NCBI RefSeq assembly: GCF_004122735.1
Contig: NZ_SDIF01000039.1
Location: forward strand, 1 to 56,537
Length of the DNA: 56,537 bases
Direction of reading: 5' to 3'
Origin: Streptomyces sioyaensis
GTDB taxonomy: Bacteria; Actinomycetota; Actinomycetes; Streptomycetales; Streptomycetaceae
Below are positions 23,646 to 31,359 of the stretch, piece after piece (position 1 is the stretch's first letter; every line of letters begins with the position of its first letter). The position numbers were made by a program, and so were the translations under genes. The notes under the pieces are model-generated. The model did no database searches. It was not told where the DNA came from and saw only the letters and a list, made by a program, of their open reading frames with translations.

Positions 23646-25039
23646 TGGTGTCGTCGCAGGAGACCGACCGGACCGACGGTCTGATCCAGCTGGACGTACT
23701 GGGGCCGTCGGGGTCCTACCGTTCCCGTAGCCGGGCCACCGTGCCGGACGTTTCCGGCCGGCCGGCCGCGGAACTCTCCCTGGCACCCACCGTGTACGTC
23801 GACCGGGCCATGGCCGCGCTGCGCCGGGCCCGTCCGCTGTCGGCGGACGAGCGGGTCGCCGCGATCGTCCGCGCCGGGCGGCTGTTCGCCACCGAGACCA
23901 TCAACGGTCTGACCGTGGGGGAGTACGAGCACGCGGTGAGCCGGGTGGGCGGGGTGCCCATCCAGGTGGTCCGCGCCGCCACCCGCACCGCACTGGAGCG
24001 CTCCGCACAGCTCCATCACGGGTTGCAGCACGCCCGTCCCTGGGGCGCGGTGGGCGACTGGCGCGACCCGCTCACCCGCGCCGGGCGGGCCGTGTGGACC
24101 CGGCGCGGCGAGGTCTTCGCCGTGCACGCCGCCGGTAACCACCCGGGCACCCATACTCTTTGGCCCGAGGCACTGGCCCTCGGCTATCGCGTCGCCGTAC
24201 GCCCCTCGCGCCGTGAGCCGTTCACCCCGCACCGCCTCGTGACCGCGTTGCGCATGGCCGGATTCGGCGAGGACCAGGTGGTCCTGCTGCCCACCGACCA
24301 CGCCGCCGCCGAGGCCCTGCTGCGCGGCGCCGATCTCGCCTACGGCAGCGACGAGGTCATCCGCCGGTATGCCGACGACCCCGCCGTGCTGCCGCTCATC
24401 CCGGGCCGCTCCAAGATCCTGCTCACGGCCGACACCGACTGGCGCGACCATCTGGACACCGTCGTCGAATCGATCGCCCACCATGGCGGCACCGGCTGCG
24501 TCAACGCCACCGCCGTCCTCGTCGAGGGCGATCCCGCCCCGGTCGCCGAGGCGATCGCAGGGCGCCTCTCGGTGCTCCCCAGTCTGCCGCCGGAGGACGA
24601 CAAGGCGATCCTTCCGGTCCAGTCGGCCGTCTCCGCACGGGCCCTGGAGAGGTATGTGCGCGACCGGGCCGCCGGCGCTCGCGCCCATCTGGGCGGCGAC
24701 GGCTTCGTCGAGGAACTCGGCGACGGCAGCGCGGTGCTGCGCCCCGTCGTCCACCAGCTGGAACGCGCCGACGACCCCCGGGCCGGTGCCGAACTCCCCT
24801 TCCCCTGCGTGTGGGTGGCGCCCTGGTCGCGCGAGGACGGTGTCACGCCGCTGCGCGACACCCTGATCCTCGGGGCGTACACCGATGACGACCGGCTCAT
24901 CGACGCGTTCCTCGACGAGCCCACCATCGCCAATGTGTATCTCGGCGACCACCCCACGTACTGGACGGCCACCGGCATCCCGCACGACGGCTACCTCGCG
25001 CACTTCCTGATGCGTACCAAGGGTGTCATCCGCGGTTGA
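23645..25039 (+). CDS. EhpG/LuxC-like acyl reductase
   Basis: A 464-aa protein of the LuxC/aldehyde-dehydrogenase superfamily. It has an N-terminal VYVDRAMAALRRARPLSADERVAAIVRAG segment, a cofactor region HAAGNHPGTHTLWPEALALGYRVAVRPS and the thiol nucleophile in HHGGTGCVNATAVL (Cys285). It should reduce an activated carboxylate to an aldehyde with NADPH. Start overlaps the upstream stop, so the two form a functional pair. With PDC as substrate the product would be a 6-formyl, and after further reduction a 6-hydroxymethyl, phenazine-1-carboxylate. No methyltransferase for griseoluteic acid's methoxy group was seen, so the final product differs or that gene lies elsewhere. Confidence 0.78.
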   Translation: MVSSQETDRTDGLIQLDVLGPSGSYRSRSRATVPDVSGRPAAELSLAPTVYVDRAMAALRRARPLSADERVAAIVRAGRLFATETINGLTVGEYEHAVSRVGGVPIQVVRAATRTALERSAQLHHGLQHARPWGAVGDWRDPLTRAGRAVWTRRGEVFAVHAAGNHPGTHTLWPEALALGYRVAVRPSRREPFTPHRLVTALRMAGFGEDQVVLLPTDHAAAEALLRGADLAYGSDEVIRRYADDPAVLPLIPGRSKILLTADTDWRDHLDTVVESIAHHGGTGCVNATAVLVEGDPAPVAEAIAGRLSVLPSLPPEDDKAILPVQSAVSARALERYVRDRAAGARAHLGGDGFVEELGDGSAVLRPVVHQLERADDPRAGAELPFPCVWVAPWSREDGVTPLRDTLILGAYTDDDRLIDAFLDEPTIANVYLGDHPTYWTATGIPHDGYLAHFLMRTKGVIRG

Positions 25040-25052
25040 ACGGGCCCGGCCC

Positions 25053-25101
25053 GCAACGGGTGATGCCCGGACTCCGGAAGGAGCCGGGCATCACCCGTTG
25101 C
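25053..25101. terminator. Bidirectional terminator hairpin
   Basis: GCAACGGGTGATGCCCGG (25053-25070) pairs with its exact complement at 25084-25101 around a 13-base loop. It lies between the convergent ehpG-like and P450 genes. Confidence 0.88.
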
Positions 25102-25112
25102 GCATCCTGCGA

Positions 25113-26342
25113 TCACCAGACGACGGGCAGTTCCACCAGTCGCTTGTTGACCGCTGCCGGGTGGAAGCGCAGGGTGTCGTCGGGTACGGCCGTCCGCATG
25201 TCGGGGAAGCGCTCGCGCAGCGCCCGCAGCGATTCCTGGAGTTCGATCCGGGCCACCGGTGCACCCAGGCAGCGGTGCACCCCGTAGCCGAACGCCAGAT
25301 GATGGGCGACCGTGTCGCGGGCCGGGTCGTGACGGCGCGGCCCGGGGAAGGCGTCGGCGTCGAAGTTGGCAGCCTGGGTCGCGGCGATCACGATGTCGCC
25401 GGCCTTGATCGTGACCCCGCCCAGTTCGACGTCCTCGGTCGCCTTGCGCGCCAGAGTCCCGCCGTAGTCACCGATCGGCAGCCTCCGGATCAGCTCCTCC
25501 ACCTCCGCCGCCAGCTCCTCGGGGGCCTCGGGCAGACCGCGCAGCCCGTCCGGGCGTGCCAGCACCTCCCGTAGGACCAGCCCCAGTTGGGCCACGGTCG
25601 TCTCGAACCCGGCGACCAGCAGGGTGCCGCCCAGGGCGACGATCTCCTGATCGGTGAGCACGTCCTCGGTCTCACCGTCCTCACCCCCGCGGGCCAGCAC
25701 ACTGAGCAGGTCGTCCCGCGGGTCCGCGCGCCGCTGCTTCACCAACTCCCCGATGTACGCGAGAAGTTGGCTGTGGTCCGTGGTGTCGGGGGCGCCCGTG
25801 CCGGTGATCGGCGCGTTGAGCCCGTCGCGCCACTTCTCGATCCGGTGCCGGTCCTCCAGGGGTACGCCCAGGATCTCGCCGATGACGCGCACCGGCAGCA
25901 CCATGCAGAAGCTCTCGCACAGGTCGGCGGGGGCCGGCTGCTGCGCGAGGCCGTCGAGCAGTTCACCGGTCATCTCCGCGATACGCGGCCGCAGGCGCGC
26001 GATCCGGGCCTCCGTGAAGCCCCGCGCGGCGACCCGGCGCAGGCGGGTGTGGTCCGGCGGGTCCAGATTGAGTATCGAGGTGCCTACGGCCTCGACGGCC
26101 AGCAGGTGGCCCCCGGGGTCGCGGACCGCCTCCTGCCGGGAGAACCGCGGATCGGTGAGTGCGGTGCGCACCTCCCGGTACCCGGCGATCAGCCAGGCAG
26201 GGCGGCCACTGGGCAGCCGTACCTGGGTGACCGGTTCCCCGGCCGCGATCCTGGCGTAGTCCTCGGCCGCGTCCGCGCGCCTTTCGGTACCTCGGAGCGG
26301 GAATTCCGGCAGCTGCCGGCCGGTCGTGCTCGTCGCGATCAT
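25113..26342 (-). CDS. Cytochrome P450
   Basis: A 409-aa soluble bacterial class P450 (CYP105/107-like in general layout). Motifs: I-helix LVAGFETTVAQLG with the AGxxT oxygen-activating core, a K-helix near EVEELIRRLP, and the heme loop AFGYGVHRCLGAPVARIEL with Cys358 as heme ligand. N-terminal DPPDHTRLRRVAARGFT is the usual C-helix text. It needs ferredoxin and reductase from elsewhere. In this cluster it could hydroxylate the phenazine ring or side chain; the substrate is not readable. It is alone on the minus strand, divergent from the SnoaL-like gene. Confidence 0.93.
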   Translation of the reverse strand: MIATSTTGRQLPEFPLRGTERRADAAEDYARIAAGEPVTQVRLPSGRPAWLIAGYREVRTALTDPRFSRQEAVRDPGGHLLAVEAVGTSILNLDPPDHTRLRRVAARGFTEARIARLRPRIAEMTGELLDGLAQQPAPADLCESFCMVLPVRVIGEILGVPLEDRHRIEKWRDGLNAPITGTGAPDTTDHSQLLAYIGELVKQRRADPRDDLLSVLARGGEDGETEDVLTDQEIVALGGTLLVAGFETTVAQLGLVLREVLARPDGLRGLPEAPEELAAEVEELIRRLPIGDYGGTLARKATEDVELGGVTIKAGDIVIAATQAANFDADAFPGPRRHDPARDTVAHHLAFGYGVHRCLGAPVARIELQESLRALRERFPDMRTAVPDDTLRFHPAAVNKRLVELPVVW

Positions 26343-26554
26343 TCAGATTCCTCCCGTTCGAACGCAGCGGCCGGAACCGTACGCGGCGGCTTCAACGGCG
26401 GGCAAGGATCCGCAGTTGCCCACGGAATTCACCCGTCGAAAAGCAGCACCGGTCGCCGGGGCGTCAGTTGCTCTATAGATCCGCTATGGGACTTCTGGAG
26501 GCTGTACGGCCGAGGATGCCGGTACTACCGGATCCCGTAAGGAAAGAGCTGGAA

Positions 26555-26908
26555 ATGACCGCTGTACGCGAAAAGGCCGCAGCTCCCGAGGATTTGGCCC
26601 GGCTCTTCGTCGAGCGCGCCAACGCCGGGGACCTCGAAGGCCTGGTGGAGCTCTACGAACCCGACGCGACCGTCGCCCTCCCCGGCGGCCGCACGGTCGC
26701 CGGACAGGCCGCGATCCGTGCCGCGTACGAGCAGATGCTGGCCAGGAAGCCCGAGTTCGGTGCCGGCACCGCACTGCCCACCCTCGTCAGCGGCGACTGG
26801 GCACAGACCGCCTCGCGCACCGATGACGGTGGGGCCCGGGCCGAGGTCGCCCACCGGCAGTCCGACGGCACCTGGCTGATCGTCCTCGACCGGCCCTTCT
26901 TCGCCTGA
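26555..26908 (+). CDS. SnoaL/ketosteroid-isomerase-like protein
   Basis: A 117-aa NTF2-fold protein: DLARLFVERANAGDLEGLVELYEPDATVALPGGRTVAGQAAIRAAYEQML, the standard DUF4440/SnoaL-like opening. It could act as a small cyclase, isomerase or binding protein. ATG 26555 follows AAGGAAAGAGC. It precedes the MFS transporter gene by 52 bp and may share its transcript. Unlike phzB it shows no PhzA/B motifs, so a direct role in ring condensation is unlikely. Confidence 0.75.
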   Translation: MTAVREKAAAPEDLARLFVERANAGDLEGLVELYEPDATVALPGGRTVAGQAAIRAAYEQMLARKPEFGAGTALPTLVSGDWAQTASRTDDGGARAEVAHRQSDGTWLIVLDRPFFA

Positions 26909-26960
26909 CGCGGACCGGGTGACCGGCGCTGGACGCGACGACGCGACAAGGAGCACCGAC

Positions 26961-28424
26961 GTGAAGAAGTGGCGCGGTAACCCGTGGGCGATGCTGGTGA
27001 CGCTCTCCCTCGGGTACTTCATGACCATGCTCGACGTGACGATCATCAATGTCGCCGTGCCGAGCATCTCCGACGACCTCCACGCCACGCTCGACGACAT
27101 CGCCTGGGTGGTCAACGGCTATGTGCTCGTGCTCGCCGTCTTGCTGATCACCGCTGGCCGGCTGGGCGACGTGTGGGGCCCGCGGAACCTCTTCCTCGCC
27201 GGGACCGCCCTGTTCACCCTCTCCTCCGTCACCTGCGGTTTCGCCGCCACCCCGGGGCAGCTCATCGCCAGCCGCTTCCTCCAGGGGCTGGGTGCCGCAC
27301 TGCTGCTGCCCCAGACGATGACCACGATCATCGCCACCTTCCCGGCCGGGAAGCGGGGAACGGCCCTCGGCGTGTGGGGTTCCATCACCGGCATCGCCAC
27401 CGTGGTCGGCCCGACCGCGGGCGGGCTGCTCGTCACCTTCGCCGGCTGGCGCTGGGTGTTCCTGATCAACGTGCCCATCGGGCTGGCGGTCCTGATCCTC
27501 GGCCCGCTGCTGCTGACGGACGTCCGCCCCGGCAAAAAGGGCCGGATCGACCTCCTCGGCGTGGCGCTCTCCACCGCCGGACTGCTGTTGTTGACGTACG
27601 GACTGACCGAGGGCGGGCGCTACCACTGGGGTACCGTGCGCGGCCCGGTGACCATTCCCGGGATCGTCACCGGCGGCGCCGTCCTCCTGCTCCTGTTCCT
27701 GTTGGACCAGGCACGCAAGCAACAGGTGCGGGGCAAGCACGGCCGGTACAGCAAACCGGGCCGCGATCCGCTCGTTCCCTTCGTCCTGTTCCGCCATCGC
27801 GACTACACCTTGATGAACGCGGTCATCGTGCTGATCTCGGTCGCGGTGGTCGGTATTTATCTGCCGCTGAACATGCACATGCAGTCCGCGTTGGGCTACA
27901 GCGCCCTGCGGGCGGGCCTGCTGATGGCCCCCCAGGCGGTGGTCTCGGCCTTCGTCGCGCCGCTCGCGGGACGGCTGGCCGACCGGATCGGCGGCAAGTA
28001 CGTCCTGACCTCGGGACTCACCCTCTACACCCTCGGCACCGCGACGGTCCCGCTCGTGATCGCCGTCAACGGGCCCTGGTACGCCTACCTGCCCGGCTTT
28101 CTCATCGCGGGCGTCGGAGTCGGCGGCACCTTCGGTCCGTTGCAGACCGTGGCCACCCACAGCATTCCGTCCTCACTCGCCGGGGCGGCCTCCGGCGTCA
28201 TCAACAGCAACCGCCAGTTCGGCTCGGTCCTGGGCGGTCTGCTCGTGGCGACCGTGCTCCCGGCGCTCAACGCGACCCTGCTCATCAGCATCGGCGCCCT
28301 CGTCGTCGCCGTACTGCTGTGCATGTGCGCGGGGCGGCCCACGTTCAACCGAGGAGGAGCGCCAGTCGCACACGCGGACCCGCTGCCGCAGCCGCTGGCC
28401 GCCCCCCGGACTTATCAGTCCTGA
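26961..28424 (+). CDS. MFS exporter, DHA2 (EmrB/QacA) family
   Basis: A 487-aa membrane protein with about 14 hydrophobic segments. The DHA2 features are TMLDVTIINVAVPSI in TM1, DIAWVVNGYVLVLAVLLITAGRLGDVWGPRN (motif A region) and GIATVVGPTAGGLL (motif C). It should export a small hydrophobic compound against protons and is the best candidate for phenazine efflux and self-resistance. The GTG start follows AAGGAGC. It lies directly upstream of the carrier-protein and PKS genes. Confidence 0.92.
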   Translation: MKKWRGNPWAMLVTLSLGYFMTMLDVTIINVAVPSISDDLHATLDDIAWVVNGYVLVLAVLLITAGRLGDVWGPRNLFLAGTALFTLSSVTCGFAATPGQLIASRFLQGLGAALLLPQTMTTIIATFPAGKRGTALGVWGSITGIATVVGPTAGGLLVTFAGWRWVFLINVPIGLAVLILGPLLLTDVRPGKKGRIDLLGVALSTAGLLLLTYGLTEGGRYHWGTVRGPVTIPGIVTGGAVLLLLFLLDQARKQQVRGKHGRYSKPGRDPLVPFVLFRHRDYTLMNAVIVLISVAVVGIYLPLNMHMQSALGYSALRAGLLMAPQAVVSAFVAPLAGRLADRIGGKYVLTSGLTLYTLGTATVPLVIAVNGPWYAYLPGFLIAGVGVGGTFGPLQTVATHSIPSSLAGAASGVINSNRQFGSVLGGLLVATVLPALNATLLISIGALVVAVLLCMCAGRPTFNRGGAPVAHADPLPQPLAAPRTYQS

Positions 28425-28458
28425 ATTCGTCAAGCCACGAAAGACATGGGAGAAGACC

Positions 28459-28812
28459 GTGATTTCTCATCCCCCGGTCACGGACACCGAGCGTGTCCTC
28501 ACCGGCATTTGGAGCGAGGTTCTCGAAATTCCCGAGGTCGGGGTGGAGGACAACTTCTTCGACCTCGGTGGCCATTCCGTCCTGCTGCACATGATCCAGG
28601 ACCGGATCGCCGCCCGGCTCGGCAAGACCGCCCCTCTCGTGGACCTCTTTCAATACCCCACGGTCCGCGGTCTCGCGAGCCATCTCGACGGGGGCGCCGC
28701 GGGGGAGCCGCTGCGCCGTGAAGCCCTGCGCGCCGGCGGCCGCGCCCGGCTGGCCGGCCGCCGTGACCGCCGGACGCGTACCGAAGCGGGAGGCACCGGC
28801 AGTGGCGAGTGA
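28459..28812 (+). CDS. Free-standing peptidyl/acyl carrier protein
   Basis: A 117-aa protein whose first 80 residues form a carrier domain: TERVLTGIWSEVLEIPEVGVEDNFFDLGGHSVLLHMIQDRI, with Ser40 of LGGHS as the phosphopantetheine site. HSVLL wording is NRPS-PCP-like, suited to holding an aryl acid. The last 30 residues are a basic tail. No adenylation domain is attached; the EhpF-like enzyme is the only adenylating protein in the cluster and could load it. The stop overlaps the PKS start by 11 bases, so the two are translationally coupled. Confidence 0.88.
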   Translation: MISHPPVTDTERVLTGIWSEVLEIPEVGVEDNFFDLGGHSVLLHMIQDRIAARLGKTAPLVDLFQYPTVRGLASHLDGGAAGEPLRREALRAGGRARLAGRRDRRTRTEAGGTGSGE

Positions 28813-31309
28813 CCCCGTGCACCAGGAGGAGCACGACGAGGGCGACGACTCGCTCGTCGCCGTCATCGGCCTGGCCTGCCGCTACCCCGGTGCCGACGGC
28901 CCCGACGCGTTCTGGCACAACCTCAGCCAGGGCCTGGAGACCGTCACCCGCTTCCCGCGCCGCCCCGCGCCGCGTGGCGGCACCGAGTACACCCCCGCCC
29001 GCGGGCTGCTGAAGGATCCCGAGTGGTTCGACGCGGGATACTTCGGCTACTCGCCGCGCGAGGCGCGCCTGCTCAATCCGCAGCACAGGGTCTTCCTGGA
29101 GTGCGCGGTCGAGGCGCTGGAGGACGCCGGCCATGACCCCGCGCGCCACCCTGGTTCCATCGGCGTCTACGCCGGTAGCACCGACACCGCGTACGCGCAG
29201 ATCCTCAAGGACCGGCAGGACGAGCTGCCCTCGGTCACCGACATGGAGATCCTGGTCGCCAACGCGCCCGACTACCTGGCCTCCCGGGTTGCCTACAAGC
29301 TGGGGCTGCGCGGTCCCGCCGTCGTGGTGCAGGCCGCCTGTGCCACCTCGTTGGTCGCCGTGCACACCGCCGTTCAGGCACTGCTGTCCGGCGACTGCGA
29401 CCTTGCCGTCGCGGGCGGCGTCGCCGTCCGGGTTCCGGCCAAGGAAAGCCCGTACATCGAGGGCGGGATCATCTCCGCCGACGGCACCTGCCGCACCTTC
29501 GATGCCGCCGCGGGCGGCACCGTGGGCGGCGACGGCGCCGGCATCGTCGTCCTCAAGCGGCTCGGTGACGCGCTGGCCGACGGCGACCGGATCCGCGCCG
29601 TGCTACGCGGCTCGGCCGTCAACAACGACGGCTCGAACCGGGTCGGGTTCACCGCGCCCAGCATCGAGGGGCAGGCCGCGGTGATCCGTGACGCCCAGCT
29701 CGTCGCCGGGGTCGGCGGCGGGACCATCACGTACGTCGAGGCACACGGCACGGCGACCCCGATCGGCGACCCCATCGAGATCGCCGCCCTCACCAAGGCC
29801 TTCCGTGCGGACACCGACCGCACCGGCTTCTGCCGGATCGGCGCGGTGAAGTCCAACATCGGGCACACCGACGCCGCGGCCGGTGCCGCGGGGCTCATCA
29901 AAACCGTGCTCGCCCTCGAACACGGTGCCGTCCCGCCGAGCCTCAACTTCACCGCGCCCAACCCCGCCATCGACTTCGAGTCGAGCCCCTTCACCGTGGC
30001 CACCGCCCTGGAGGAATGGCGGCCCGAGGGCGGGATCCCACGGCGGGCCGGTGTGAGCTCCTTCGGCATCGGCGGCACCAACGCCCACGTCGTCCTGGAA
30101 CAGGCTCCCGAACGTGCTCCGTCGGGCCCCGCCCGCCCCTGGCAACTGCTCGTGCTCTCCGGCCGCACCGAAGCCGCCGTGGAAGCCGCGGCGGACCGGC
30201 TCGCCGAGCATCTGCGGACCCACCCCGAAGTGCCGCTCGCCGACGTGGCCTGGACCCTTCAGACCGGCCGGCGTGAGCTTCCCGTCCGGCGGTACACCGT
30301 GGTCGGCCGCTCCGAGGACGCGGTACGGGTGCTCGGCGGGCTGGACCGCGGGCGGCTGGTCGGCTCCGGCGACAGCCCTGCGCCCGGTCCGGTCACCCTG
30401 GTGTTCCCGGGCACGGCGACCTCCGAACAGACCCGTGAACTGTACGAGTGGGAGCCGGCGTTCCGCCGGGCGGTCGACAAGTGTCTGGCCCTGGCCGGCG
30501 TCCGCGAAGAGGTACCCGCCGAACTGGACGTCTTCGCCACCGAGTTCGCGCTGGCCCGGATGTGGGAGGCGTGGGGTGTGCGGCCGGCCGCGGTCGCCGG
30601 GCACGGCGCCGGTGTCCTGGTCGCCGAGACGGTGGCCGGGGCATACCCCCTCCAGGAGGCGGTGCGCAGGGTCATGGCGGGTGCCGGTACGGGCTCCGAC
30701 ACGCCAGGCGGTAGCACGAAGGGCACCCCCCACATCCCCGTGCTGCCGGACGTGCCCCGCTCCCCTGCCGACGACACCGGCCACACCGTGCTGCCCGTCC
30801 TCACCGACGCGACGGACCACCCCGGTGTCCTGGCCGCGCTCCTCGACACCCTCGGCCGGCTGTGGTTGGCCGGCGCGCCGGTGGACTGGAACGGCGTGCA
30901 TGAGGAACTGCCGCGCCTGCGGGTCCCGCTGCCGGTGTATCCCTTCCAGCGGGAGCGGTACGTCGTCGAGCCGGCGGAACGGCAGGCCACGACCGCGCAG
31001 GCACCCCCGGTCGCCGCGGCAGCCGGCCCGGCCGCGGGGGACACCGGTGCCCTCGCGACCCTCCCCGCCGTCGTCGGGCTGTTCGCGCAGACGCTCGGAC
31101 TCGACGACGTCGACCCCGACGACAGCTTCTTCGACCTCGGCGGCGACTCCCTCATCGCCACCCAGTTGCTCGCCCGCGCCCGTGAACTGTTCGCGGTGGA
31201 TCTGGAGACCGGCGCGCTCTACGACGCTCAGACAGCCGCCGAGCTCACTGAGCTGATCGATGAACGGATGGACCGCCGGGGCGCCGCCGAGCCGGCGTCG
31301 GCGGCGTGA
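28802..31309 (+). CDS. Type I PKS protein KS-(inactive AT)-ACP
   Basis: An 835-aa polyketide synthase protein. The ketosynthase (residues about 15-440) has a complete triad: Cys180 in QAACATSLVAVH, His in EAHGTATPIGDP and His in KSNIGHTDAAAG. A KS-AT linker follows (LLVLSGRTEAAVEAAADRLAEHL). The acyltransferase is degenerate: FPGTATS replaces FPGQGSQ, GHGAG replaces GHSxG so the nucleophile is lost (Gly602), and most of the domain is missing. The post-AT linker YPFQRERYVV and an ACP with FFDLGGDSLIATQ (Ser783) end the protein. It has no KR, DH or TE. It likely performs one decarboxylative elongation with malonate supplied by the downstream AT. Confidence 0.92.
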   Translation: MASDPVHQEEHDEGDDSLVAVIGLACRYPGADGPDAFWHNLSQGLETVTRFPRRPAPRGGTEYTPARGLLKDPEWFDAGYFGYSPREARLLNPQHRVFLECAVEALEDAGHDPARHPGSIGVYAGSTDTAYAQILKDRQDELPSVTDMEILVANAPDYLASRVAYKLGLRGPAVVVQAACATSLVAVHTAVQALLSGDCDLAVAGGVAVRVPAKESPYIEGGIISADGTCRTFDAAAGGTVGGDGAGIVVLKRLGDALADGDRIRAVLRGSAVNNDGSNRVGFTAPSIEGQAAVIRDAQLVAGVGGGTITYVEAHGTATPIGDPIEIAALTKAFRADTDRTGFCRIGAVKSNIGHTDAAAGAAGLIKTVLALEHGAVPPSLNFTAPNPAIDFESSPFTVATALEEWRPEGGIPRRAGVSSFGIGGTNAHVVLEQAPERAPSGPARPWQLLVLSGRTEAAVEAAADRLAEHLRTHPEVPLADVAWTLQTGRRELPVRRYTVVGRSEDAVRVLGGLDRGRLVGSGDSPAPGPVTLVFPGTATSEQTRELYEWEPAFRRAVDKCLALAGVREEVPAELDVFATEFALARMWEAWGVRPAAVAGHGAGVLVAETVAGAYPLQEAVRRVMAGAGTGSDTPGGSTKGTPHIPVLPDVPRSPADDTGHTVLPVLTDATDHPGVLAALLDTLGRLWLAGAPVDWNGVHEELPRLRVPLPVYPFQRERYVVEPAERQATTAQAPPVAAAAGPAAGDTGALATLPAVVGLFAQTLGLDDVDPDDSFFDLGGDSLIATQLLARARELFAVDLETGALYDAQTAAELTELIDERMDRRGAAEPASAA

Positions 31310-31359
31310 CCACAGGGTGCCGGCCCCGGCGCCCCCACGTCCTGAAAGGAGCACCAAGA

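Noticed and set aside
30380..30720. Frameshift as the cause of the degenerate AT
   Set aside because: The frame stays open with normal codon bias, the remaining motifs are altered rather than shifted, and the post-AT linker and ACP follow in frame. Deletion and decay are more likely than a sequencing error.
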